In this document: positions 1 through 5,320 of the stretch, piece by piece
How the letters are laid out: every line of letters begins with the position of its first letter
Numbering within the stretch: the stretch's first letter is position 1
Assembly (NCBI GenBank): GCA_016928605.1
Contig: JAFGKN010000493.1
Coordinates: 1-5,320, forward strand
Origin: Planctomycetota bacterium
GTDB lineage: Bacteria > Planctomycetota > UBA8108
DNA: 5,320 nucleotides
Reading direction: 5' to 3'
Position numbers and translations under genes: made by a program
The notes under the pieces: generated by a model
What the model saw: the letters and a program-made list of their open reading frames with translations, nothing else
What the model was told of the DNA's origin: nothing
Database searches by the model: none

Positions 1-123
1 CGAAGGAGAGCGCGCCCCCTCCACCGGCAACGCGCACGGATACCCTCCCGCCTCCGCGCAGGCCCACGAAGGAGAGCGCGCCCCCTCCACCGGCAACGCG
101 CACGGATACCCTCCCGCCTCCGC
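1..123 (+). repeat. 66-bp in-frame tandem repeat, two copies visible, array may extend upstream
   Basis: Positions 1-57 are identical base for base to 67-123, a period of 66 bp or exactly 22 codons. The repeat therefore keeps the reading frame and encodes two copies of KESAPPPPATRTDTLPPP separated by RRPT. The second unit breaks off after position 123, and the following bases (129-140, aagacgagcgct) look like a degenerate start of a third unit. The first copy begins at the window edge, so the copy number is unknown. Perfect identity at synonymous positions points to recent duplication or ongoing homogenisation. Confidence 0.9.
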
Positions 124-890
124 AGGGGAAGACGAGCGCTCGCGCGGCGCCGGCCGCGGGCGGCGCCCAGCCTCCCCCAGCCGCCCCCGGACCGGAGCTG
201 CCGCAGCGAGCGGAGCGCGAGCCGGCCTGCCCGGCCCCGCCAGCGCACAGGAAGCGGCTTCCGGTCGTCCGGCGCAAGACGAGGGAGGAGCGGCCGGCTC
301 CGGCCCACAAGCCCTGCGTCGTGCCGGCGCCGACGCGGCGCGGAGAGCGGCCGGTACCCCAGCCGTGCCCAGCCCAACCGCCGGGCGACGGCCCGCGCAG
401 AGCGCCGGGCGGCAAGGCCCCCGCGCGGGAGGGCGCGCCGAAGGGCCGAGAAGGCGAATCCGTTTCAGTCCCTCCCGGAGACAAGTCGAGAAAGGAGGTG
501 AACCAGCAGCTTGCGGAAGTCCTGTCTCTCTTGAGATCCAGGCTGGCCTCCGGGGCCAGTGTCTCTCCGGCTTCGGTCTCGATTCCCCGAGAGCTGACGG
601 CCGAGATCGCCAGCGAGGTGGCGCATCAGGTCAAGCAGGAGGTCCTCTCGAAGATGGAGTCCGCGCTGAAGCAGCTGAAGAAGAGCGCGAGCCGGCGGCA
701 GAAGGTCGAGTCGACGAAGAAGCTGAGGCTGTCCGCCCTGGCGCGGGGACTCCGGCGCGCGGTAACGCCCGGAAACCCCGCCGGGGCCGAGGCCGAGGCG
801 CCGCGCGTACCGCTGGACGACGTGCCAGGCCTGATCGACCAGATGCTGCGCGGCAAGGAGGCTCCGCAGCAGGAGAAGCCCTTCCGGTGA
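3..890 (+). CDS. Pro/Ala/Arg-rich low-complexity protein with C-terminal helical region, 5'-partial, function unknown
   Basis: This reading frame is open from the left edge to a TGA at 888-890, giving 295 visible residues; the true start lies upstream. The GTG at 321 is an in-frame Val codon without a Shine-Dalgarno and need not be the start. Residues 1 to about 160 are rich in Pro, Ala, Arg and Gly and probably disordered; they begin with two copies of a 22-residue repeat (KESAPPPPATRTDTLPPP core). Residues 164-185 and 194-253 look helical and highly charged. In the second helix hydrophobic residues fall every fourth position (L198, I202, V206, V210, V214, M218, L222), followed by a Lys/Arg-rich stretch and an acidic tail ending VPLDDVPGLIDQML. 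There is no signal peptide or membrane segment in the visible part, and no family is recognised. The next gene begins 36 bp downstream on the same strand, so the two are probably co-transcribed, and a role as partner or scaffold of that response regulator is possible but only inferred. The choice of frame is firm after about position 480 and weaker in the repetitive first 320 bases, where other frames are also open. Confidence 0.7.
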   Translation, partial: KESAPPPPATRTDTLPPPRRPTKESAPPPPATRTDTLPPPQGKTSARAAPAAGGAQPPPAAPGPELPQRAEREPACPAPPAHRKRLPVVRRKTREERPAPAHKPCVVPAPTRRGERPVPQPCPAQPPGDGPRRAPGGKAPAREGAPKGREGESVSVPPGDKSRKEVNQQLAEVLSLLRSRLASGASVSPASVSIPRELTAEIASEVAHQVKQEVLSKMESALKQLKKSASRRQKVESTKKLRLSALARGLRRAVTPGNPAGAEAEAPRVPLDDVPGLIDQMLRGKEAPQQEKPFR

Positions 891-894
891 TGCT

Positions 895-919
895 GGCCGC
901 GGGCGGCGCATCCGCGGCC
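895..919 (+). promoter_or_regulatory. Perfect 8-bp GC hairpin between genes 1 and 2, abutting the response-regulator RBS
   Basis: GGCCGCGG (895-902) is the exact reverse complement of CCGCGGCC (912-919), with a 9-nt loop. The stem is made only of G-C pairs and lies wholly within the 36-bp intercistronic gap. The weak Shine-Dalgarno GAGGA (920-924) of the next gene follows with no space, so a folded stem would crowd the ribosome at the ATG at 927. No T-tract follows, so it is not a standard intrinsic terminator. It could limit translation of the second gene, protect an mRNA end after processing, or be a chance product of the high GC. Confidence 0.45.
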
Positions 920-926
920 GAGGAAA

Positions 927-2003
927 ATGAGCAAACAGAGATCTCCGCACATCCTGGTGGTCGACGACGAGCAGTTCATCCTCCACACGCTCCAGCTCTA
1001 CTTCGAGAGCAACGGATTCCAGGTCTCCACGGCATCCGGCGGGGCGGCGGCGCTCGAGATCTTCAGCAGGAAGCAACAACCGGTCGATGTCGTCATCCTG
1101 GATCTCGTCATGCCCGGCACGCACGGGCTCGACCTCCTCCGCGACTTCAAGAAGGATGATTCCGACGTGCAGGTCATCATCGCGACCGGCTGTGGGAGCA
1201 TGGGCAGCGCGGTGGAGGCGCTGCGCCTCGGAGCCTTCGACTTCATCACCAAGCCGATCCTGGACTTCGACCGGGACCTGATGAAGTCCGTGCAGAACGC
1301 GCTCGAGGTCCGCCGCGCCCGGCTCCAGGCCGGCGGCGAAGGTCCCGATGAAGCCGGGGATCCAGGCGTCGCCGAGGCCGCGATCCATAGCCTCGGCGTC
1401 TTCGAGAAGCTCAACGATCTCGCGGCCACCCACGTCAACCGGCACGTGACGCCCAAGACGCTCCAGTCCGTCTGGCGGGTTCTGGCCGACGCTTTCGCGG
1501 CGGACGCGGCGGCCATCCTCGAGAGGCGGACCGGCGGCGCTTGGGAGACGATCTCCTCCTGGGAGCTCTCGGCTCCGATCCGCTTCCAGAGCGACTGGCA
1601 CCGGGAGATCGCCCAGCGGCTGCCGGCGGGCATCTTCGGATCGTACTGCATCGAGGTCTCTGACTCCGCAGGATGCCTCGCTCTCATGGGGCTCGCGCCG
1701 CCCGCGCAGGCGGCGCGGCCGGCCGGGAAGACGCCCGCGGCCTCGACGAGACCGAAGCTGCAGGCCAGCAAGGAGGAGGGCTGGACCCATATCCTCCACC
1801 TGCCGCTCGTCAGCGAGGGAGGCGCGGAGAGGCTCCTGCTCGTCTTTTACAGGAGCGAGAAGGCCGCCGCCCTCAAGACGACGACGGATGCCCTCGCGCT
1901 CCTCTCGTCGGTGCTCAGCCTGCTCTTCTTCTCCAAGCGATCCGCGATCGAGGCCGAGCCTGTGTTCACCGCGAGCGACGAGGACACGGTCGTCGCGCTG
2001 TGA
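927..2003 (+). CDS. Response regulator: receiver domain plus divergent GAF-like C-terminal domain, no DNA-binding domain
   Basis: A 358-residue two-component response regulator, expected in the cytoplasm. Residues 7-130 form a complete receiver domain: acidic pair D13/D14 in ILVVDDE, phosphoacceptor D59 in VVILDLVMPG, switch Thr T87 in IIATG, aromatic F106 and invariant K109 in FDFITKP. All residues needed for phosphotransfer and Mg binding are present, and the sequence is of the NtrC/AtoC-like receiver type. Residues about 160-335 resemble a GAF domain: a helix (LQSVWRVLADAFAADAAAIL), then a late strand pair ILHLPLV/ERLLLVFY and a final amphipathic helix. A Pro/Ala-rich insert at about 257-285 splits this region. 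I see no helix-turn-helix, AAA+, GGDEF, EAL, HD-GYP or kinase motifs, so output is probably by protein contact or ligand sensing (inference). The ATG start is supported by its position just before the first receiver strand and by GAGGA at 920-924, which sits rather close to the ATG. It lies 36 bp after gene 1, probably in the same operon. The receiver assignment is firm; the GAF assignment is tentative. Confidence 0.95.
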   Translation: MSKQRSPHILVVDDEQFILHTLQLYFESNGFQVSTASGGAAALEIFSRKQQPVDVVILDLVMPGTHGLDLLRDFKKDDSDVQVIIATGCGSMGSAVEALRLGAFDFITKPILDFDRDLMKSVQNALEVRRARLQAGGEGPDEAGDPGVAEAAIHSLGVFEKLNDLAATHVNRHVTPKTLQSVWRVLADAFAADAAAILERRTGGAWETISSWELSAPIRFQSDWHREIAQRLPAGIFGSYCIEVSDSAGCLALMGLAPPAQAARPAGKTPAASTRPKLQASKEEGWTHILHLPLVSEGGAERLLLVFYRSEKAAALKTTTDALALLSSVLSLLFFSKRSAIEAEPVFTASDEDTVVAL

Positions 2004-2004
2004 G

Positions 2005-2025
2005 GAGCCGCCGCCGCCGGCGCTC
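2005..2025 (+). terminator. Possible hairpin after the response-regulator stop codon (weak terminator candidate)
   Basis: GAGC-c-GCC (2005-2012) can pair with GGCGCTC (2019-2025) around a 6-nt loop, giving seven pairs with one bulged C, starting one base after the TGA. No T-run follows, so Rho-independent termination is doubtful. It may act as an mRNA 3' stabiliser or mean nothing in such GC-rich DNA. Confidence 0.25.
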
Positions 2026-2172
2026 GAGGGGGAGGGCTCACGGGGAGATGCTCCGGCGAGTTGAAGCCTCGAGTGGGGAAGGAAGCCGAGCCCGCTCGCT
2101 GTCCGCTGCGCGGAAGGGTGCGGCCGCCGGAGGGGAGGCCGGCGCTGCGAGTCGGCCCTCGGCGCGCGGAAC

Positions 2173-2201
2173 TTGACGATGGAGCGCGGTGTGCCTATAT
2201 C
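2173..2201 (+). promoter_or_regulatory. Sigma70-type promoter driving the propeller gene
   Basis: TTGACG (2173-2178, five of six matches to the -35 consensus) is followed after exactly 17 bp by TATATC (2196-2201, four of six to the -10 consensus). An alternative -10, TATCAT at 2198-2203, matches five of six with a 19-bp spacer. The site lies in the only AT-rich patch of the intergenic region and points toward the gene starting at 2420. Transcription would start near 2208, leaving a 5' leader of about 210 nt. Confidence 0.6.
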
Positions 2202-2227
2202 ATGAGGTATCCGTTCAACCGCCATGC

Positions 2228-2272
2228 GCTCGCCTGCGGGGACTCGGCGAGCCGCGATCGTGTCCTCGCCGA
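2228..2272 (+). promoter_or_regulatory. Mutually exclusive stem-loops at the start of the leader
   Basis: GCTCGCC (2228-2234) pairs perfectly with GGCGAGC (2246-2252). The same central segment, as TCGGCGAG (2244-2251), also pairs perfectly with CTCGCCGA (2265-2272). The two stems, 7 and 8 bp, cannot form together. This is the geometry of a switch or attenuator, and it begins about 20 nt after the predicted transcription start. No known riboswitch class is recognised, and short GC-rich complementarities arise easily by chance at this base composition. Confidence 0.3.
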
Positions 2273-2361
2273 AGCGGAGAGGAGAGCCGGCGTCCACCGC
2301 CGCGGGCGCGCCGCGCACCGCTCCTCCCCGCGGCGGGGACGGGCGGAAAACGCCGGGATTC

Positions 2362-2386
2362 CCCCGCGCTTCCGGCCGGCGCGGGG
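2362..2386 (+). promoter_or_regulatory. Perfect 8-bp GC hairpin in the propeller-gene leader
   Basis: CCCCGCGC (2362-2369) is the exact reverse complement of GCGCGGGG (2379-2386), with a 9-nt loop. It lies 33 bp before the ATG at 2420. The only good Shine-Dalgarno-like sequence (AGGAG, 2390-2394) comes just after it but about 25 nt from the start codon. A small GGGG/CCCC hairpin (2398-2401 with 2406-2409) then sits between this GGAG and the ATG and could shorten the effective distance. Control of translation by folding is inferred. Confidence 0.35.
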
Positions 2387-2419
2387 CACAGGAGACTGGG
2401 GACAGCCCCCGACCTTCTC

Positions 2420-5320
2420 ATGAAGCCACACCGCCTCCTCCCGATCCTGGTTCTCGCCGCGGTCTTCCACCGCGAATCGGCATGGGGCCAGGACGCAGGG
2501 CAGAAGAGCATCTTTCCGCCCACCTCCGACGCCTATCAGGTGCTCTGGCGGCGGCTCGACGGCCTGGCTCGAGAGGAGAGCTGGGAATCGGTGCTCGAAG
2601 GGCTTCGAGAGCTGGCGGCTCTCCACCAGCGCCCCGAGGAGAACCCGGTCGTCTCGAGCGGCGCGGGCTACTCGGTGGGGATCCGCCGCCTGGCGGCGAG
2701 ATTTCTCGACCGCATGCCTGCCGAGCAGCGCCGCAGGCACATCGACTACGCGGACGGGCTGATCGAGAAGGCCTGGGAGGCCACTCGAGGGAGGATCGAC
2801 GGAGCCGATCGCGCCCGGCTCCGCCGAGCGATCGTGAGGGATTACCCGGATTCCAGATTCCGCGCCGCGGCCCTGAAGGAGGAGATCGACTCCGCTCTCC
2901 TCGCGGGAAGCTGGGACCGGGCGAGGCTCGCCGCCGAGGAGCTCGAGCGGACATGGAGCCGATCCCCGACCCCTCCCGATGTCCTCGAGAGGATCCAGGC
3001 GCGTCTCTGCCTCCTCCTGTCGCAGCAGGCCCTCGGCACCGAAGCGCCCTGGCGGGAGGCGCGCCGGTCGCTGCTCTCCCTCCTCGACGGCGAGGGCCTC
3101 GACCCCGGGTCCCTCCCGCCGCAGTGGAGAGACCTCGCGCAGTCCGTCGTCGACGGGCGCTTCCCGGCTCCCGGCGCACCGCTCGAGAAGCGCGCCTACT
3201 CAGCCCTGCGCCCGGATGTCGGGACGCGCCGACCCGGCGCGGAATCGCGGGAGCCCGGAGCGGAGGAGAGGAGCTTCCGGATCGGCGGCGTCGTCTGGAG
3301 GCCGGATGAGCCGGCGTCCGAGCTCCGGAGATTCCTCTCGGAGCGCTCGAGGTCGAGGGACGGCGCGGCGATCCCGCGAAGCTGCGTCCCCATCCCGTAC
3401 CACGCCGCGAGCCGGGGATCGCTCGTCGTCTTCCAGCACGATCACCAGGTGATGGCGGTCGATCTCGAGTCACGGCGGCAGCGCTGGGCGTTCATCCTCC
3501 CCCTTGCCCTCCTCCCCTACAACGCCGTGCGGAGCCCCGCCTGCTCCGCCGGGCGCTGCTACTTCTCTCATGGCAGCAGCCTGTACTCCGTGGACCTCGA
3601 GAGCGGCGCCCCCCTCTGGCAGCGGTCGCTGCGGTACGACCGCGCCGAGCGGCGGCTCGTGCTCGTGGAGGATGATGAGGGCGCTCCGGATGATGATGAT
3701 GCGCCGGCTGCCGGTGGGCCACCGCGCGACGAGCCGGCGGGGCTCGATGCACAGCCGCGCGCCGAGGGCGACGAGCATCCCCCACCGGAGACGAGCGGCC
3801 GGGTCCCCGTCTACGAGATCTCTCCGGCTGTGGTCGTGGAAGGGGAGATCATCGTCGCCGCCACGGTCCGGCTCGATCGCGAGTCCCTGGTCTATCTGCT
3901 CCGCGTGGGGACGACCGGCGAGATCGTTTGGTCGGCGTACCTCGGCTCCGCGCAGAGCTGCGGGTTTCTCGGCCTCGCAGCGACAGGCTCCACGCCGGCG
4001 GTCCTCGATGAGACCGTCTACCACCTCTCCCATCAGGGATTCCTCGCCGCCGCCGACGCTCGCGACGGGACGATCGCGTGGATCCTCGAGTACCCGGTGG
4101 TCTCCCCGCAGGCAGAGAAGGAAGCGATCCGGGATGAGAACCGCTGGCATCCCAGCCCGGTCCTGCCGCTGCCCGACGGCGAGATCCTGATCGCGCCCCA
4201 GGACTCTCCGCTGCTGATGGCGGTGCGGAGGAGGGACGGGGCGATCGTCTGGAGAGCGGAGCGGCAGCAGCACTCGGCGATCCTCGGCTGCGACGAGCGC
4301 CGGTGCTACCTGTCGGGGTGGCAGGTCAGCGCCGTTTCCATCGAGGCCGGCTCTCGGGGCTCCCTCCTCTGGTCGCGCTCGCTCGACGAGACAGCGGACT
4401 CGCCGCTCGGGATCGGCCTGTACCGCCCGGGCCAGCTTCTCGTCAGCACCCACCGCGCCCTCCTGGAGATCCACCCCGAGACCGGCGATCTCGTCCGCAG
4501 AGATCTCTGGGCGTTCCCCGGCGGCGGGGGCAATCTCCTGCTCGCGGGCGAGCACCTGGCCGTCGTCCACCCCGGGGGATGCATGGTCTACAACGGGTAC
4601 GAGGCGGAGGTCGCGCACCTCGAGCGCCTCCCCGCCGATCCCGCCGAGACGCCGCTGCTGCAGGCCCGGCTCCGACTGCGCGTCGGCGACGTCGAGACGG
4701 GCCTGGCCTTCCTCGAGAGCTGGGCCGAGGCGCCGCCGCCCGCGCCCGAGCTGAACTCGCCGATGGATCGTCTCCGGCTAGAGCTCTCGGAGATCATCGC
4801 AGAGGCGGCGGCCGCGGCCGAGCCGGCCCTCGCCGCGCGCCTGCTGCGGGCCAGAGTCCAGGTGGAGCACGCCGCCTGGCGCAAGGTCGAGGCTGCGATC
4901 CAGCTCGCCGACCACCTCGAGCGGTCGGGCGACCGCGCCGGAGCCGTCGATGCTCTGTACCTCGCCCTCGCCGCGGACTTCCCCCCTACCCAGCACACCG
5001 TCGAGGGCGGCGGCGCCGAGTTTCGCATCGATGCGGCGACCTTCATCCGAGACCGCATACTCTCCCTCCGCCGCGCCGAGCCGGACCCGGCCGCGGCGTT
5101 CGCGGCCATCGAGACGAAAGCCGAGGAGCAGCTGGAGGAGGCCTACCGGAGCGGCCGCAGCCGGATGGGGAAGACCTCGGTCGCTTATCTGGAGCTGCTC
5201 CGCCGGTTTCCCTTCACCCGCGCGGCCGCGCAGGCGTACCTCGACCTGGCCACCTTCTACGGCGACTACAGGAATCACGAGAACGCCGCGCGATGCCTCC
5301 TGGAGTACCTCGAAGAGTTC
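2420..5320 (+). CDS. Exported PQQ/BamB-type beta-propeller protein flanked by TPR-like helical repeats, 3'-partial
   Basis: The frame is open from the ATG at 2420 to the window edge, 967 codons without a stop. Residues 1-23 are a Sec-type signal peptide (MKPHRLLPILVLAAVF core, likely cleavage after SAWG); there is no lipobox Cys, so a soluble periplasmic or secreted protein is expected. Residues about 35-250 are helical, with a tetratricopeptide-like stretch (IVRDYPDSRFRAAAL). Residues about 330-725 form a quinoprotein-like propeller whose blades share D-x3-G-x3-W endings: W356, W400, W504, W554, W611, W651, then two degenerate blades to about 724. A first-blade loop carries an acidic Asp/Pro-rich insert (417-459). 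Residues from about 730 to the edge are TPR-like helices (AYLDLATFYGDYRNHENAA). Propellers of this type usually mediate protein interaction, as in BamB, and no PQQ ligand or enzyme site is evident. The start is set by the signal peptide immediately following, although the upstream ribosome binding site is poor. Large proteins with this order of domains are, from memory, common in Planctomycetota. The fold is confident; the specific role is unknown. Confidence 0.9.
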   Translation, partial: MKPHRLLPILVLAAVFHRESAWGQDAGQKSIFPPTSDAYQVLWRRLDGLAREESWESVLEGLRELAALHQRPEENPVVSSGAGYSVGIRRLAARFLDRMPAEQRRRHIDYADGLIEKAWEATRGRIDGADRARLRRAIVRDYPDSRFRAAALKEEIDSALLAGSWDRARLAAEELERTWSRSPTPPDVLERIQARLCLLLSQQALGTEAPWREARRSLLSLLDGEGLDPGSLPPQWRDLAQSVVDGRFPAPGAPLEKRAYSALRPDVGTRRPGAESREPGAEERSFRIGGVVWRPDEPASELRRFLSERSRSRDGAAIPRSCVPIPYHAASRGSLVVFQHDHQVMAVDLESRRQRWAFILPLALLPYNAVRSPACSAGRCYFSHGSSLYSVDLESGAPLWQRSLRYDRAERRLVLVEDDEGAPDDDDAPAAGGPPRDEPAGLDAQPRAEGDEHPPPETSGRVPVYEISPAVVVEGEIIVAATVRLDRESLVYLLRVGTTGEIVWSAYLGSAQSCGFLGLAATGSTPAVLDETVYHLSHQGFLAAADARDGTIAWILEYPVVSPQAEKEAIRDENRWHPSPVLPLPDGEILIAPQDSPLLMAVRRRDGAIVWRAERQQHSAILGCDERRCYLSGWQVSAVSIEAGSRGSLLWSRSLDETADSPLGIGLYRPGQLLVSTHRALLEIHPETGDLVRRDLWAFPGGGGNLLLAGEHLAVVHPGGCMVYNGYEAEVAHLERLPADPAETPLLQARLRLRVGDVETGLAFLESWAEAPPPAPELNSPMDRLRLELSEIIAEAAAAAEPALAARLLRARVQVEHAAWRKVEAAIQLADHLERSGDRAGAVDALYLALAADFPPTQHTVEGGGAEFRIDAATFIRDRILSLRRAEPDPAAAFAAIETKAEEQLEEAYRSGRSRMGKTSVAYLELLRRFPFTRAAAQAYLDLATFYGDYRNHENAARCLLEYLEEF

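Larger units (their letters stand above)
2004..2419 (+). other. Intergenic region: gene-end hairpin, promoter and structured leader of the propeller gene
   Basis: These 416 bases separate the response regulator from the propeller gene. From 2004 to about 2170 I see only a weak hairpin after the stop codon and GC-rich sequence without recognisable coding content. An AT-richer island at 2173-2212 holds a sigma70-like promoter. From about 2208 to the ATG at 2420 runs a leader of roughly 210 nt with several stem-loops. Frame 3 is open through much of the region, but its translation is Arg-rich and resembles no protein I know. Confidence 0.7.

Noticed and set aside
321..323. GTG as the start of gene 1
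   Set aside because: No Shine-Dalgarno precedes it and the same frame is open to the left edge with an in-phase coding repeat, so the gene most likely starts upstream.
365..1159. Plus-strand ORF of 264 codons overlapping genes 1 and 2
   Set aside because: It runs through the receiver domain in another frame and is low complexity; frame 3 gives a coherent helical protein instead.
2023..2073. Inverted repeat CTCGAGG / CCTCGAG
   Set aside because: It contains the over-frequent palindrome CTCGAG, so the match carries little weight.
465..2318. Minus-strand ORF of 617 codons antisense to genes 1 and 2
   Set aside because: It overlaps a certain response regulator, its translation is Arg/Gly/Pro-rich with no recognisable domain, and long antisense frames are expected when plus-strand third positions are nearly all G or C.
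2202..2423. Small ORF of 73 codons in the leader, ending in an ATGA overlap with the propeller start
   Set aside because: Its ATG lies at or within the predicted promoter -10 region and the product is Arg-rich without features; kept only as a possible explanation for the missing ribosome binding site.
2224..3309. Plus-strand ORF of 361 codons overlapping the start of the propeller gene
   Set aside because: It is in a different frame from the signal peptide and helical region, is extremely rich in Arg, Pro and Gly, and resembles no family.
3470..4618. Minus-strand ORF of 382 codons antisense to the propeller
   Set aside because: The plus strand here encodes clear repeated propeller blades; the antisense product shows no motif.

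Overview
This is a very GC-rich bacterial window (well above two-thirds G+C by eye) with three plus-strand protein genes, two of them cut by the window edges. Codon third positions are almost all G or C, so several frames stay open on both strands and most long ORFs are shadows. The organism cannot be named from the sequence. The large exported PQQ-type propeller/helical-repeat protein, the high GC and the response regulator without a DNA-binding domain would fit Planctomycetota, Myxococcota, Eisenbacteria-like or other high-GC environmental lineages. That is inference, not proof.

Layout. (1) Positions 3-890 are the 3' part of a gene for a low-complexity Pro/Ala/Arg-rich protein. It opens with a 66-bp in-frame tandem repeat and ends in a charged amphipathic helical region; no family is recognised. 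(2) After a 36-bp gap that holds a perfect 8-bp GC hairpin next to the ribosome binding site, 927-2003 encodes a response regulator with a complete receiver domain and a divergent GAF-like C-terminus. Genes 1 and 2 look like one operon. (3) Positions 2004-2419 form a 416-bp intergenic region. It has a weak hairpin after the stop codon, one clear sigma70-like promoter at about 2173-2201, and a structured leader of about 210 nt. (4) Positions 2420-5320 are one uninterrupted reading frame (967 codons, no stop before the edge). It encodes a secreted or periplasmic protein: signal peptide, N-terminal helical repeats, a PQQ/BamB-type beta-propeller of seven to eight blades, and C-terminal TPR-like helices. 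It is by far the largest gene here and is easy to miss because its stop lies outside the window.

How the genes may work together. The receiver protein probably relays a phosphorylation signal by protein contact rather than by DNA binding, and the co-transcribed repeat/helix protein could be a partner or scaffold. The propeller gene has its own promoter and an unusually structured leader with no good Shine-Dalgarno, so it appears to be separately and perhaps post-transcriptionally controlled. No transposase, CRISPR array, tRNA or rRNA was seen.
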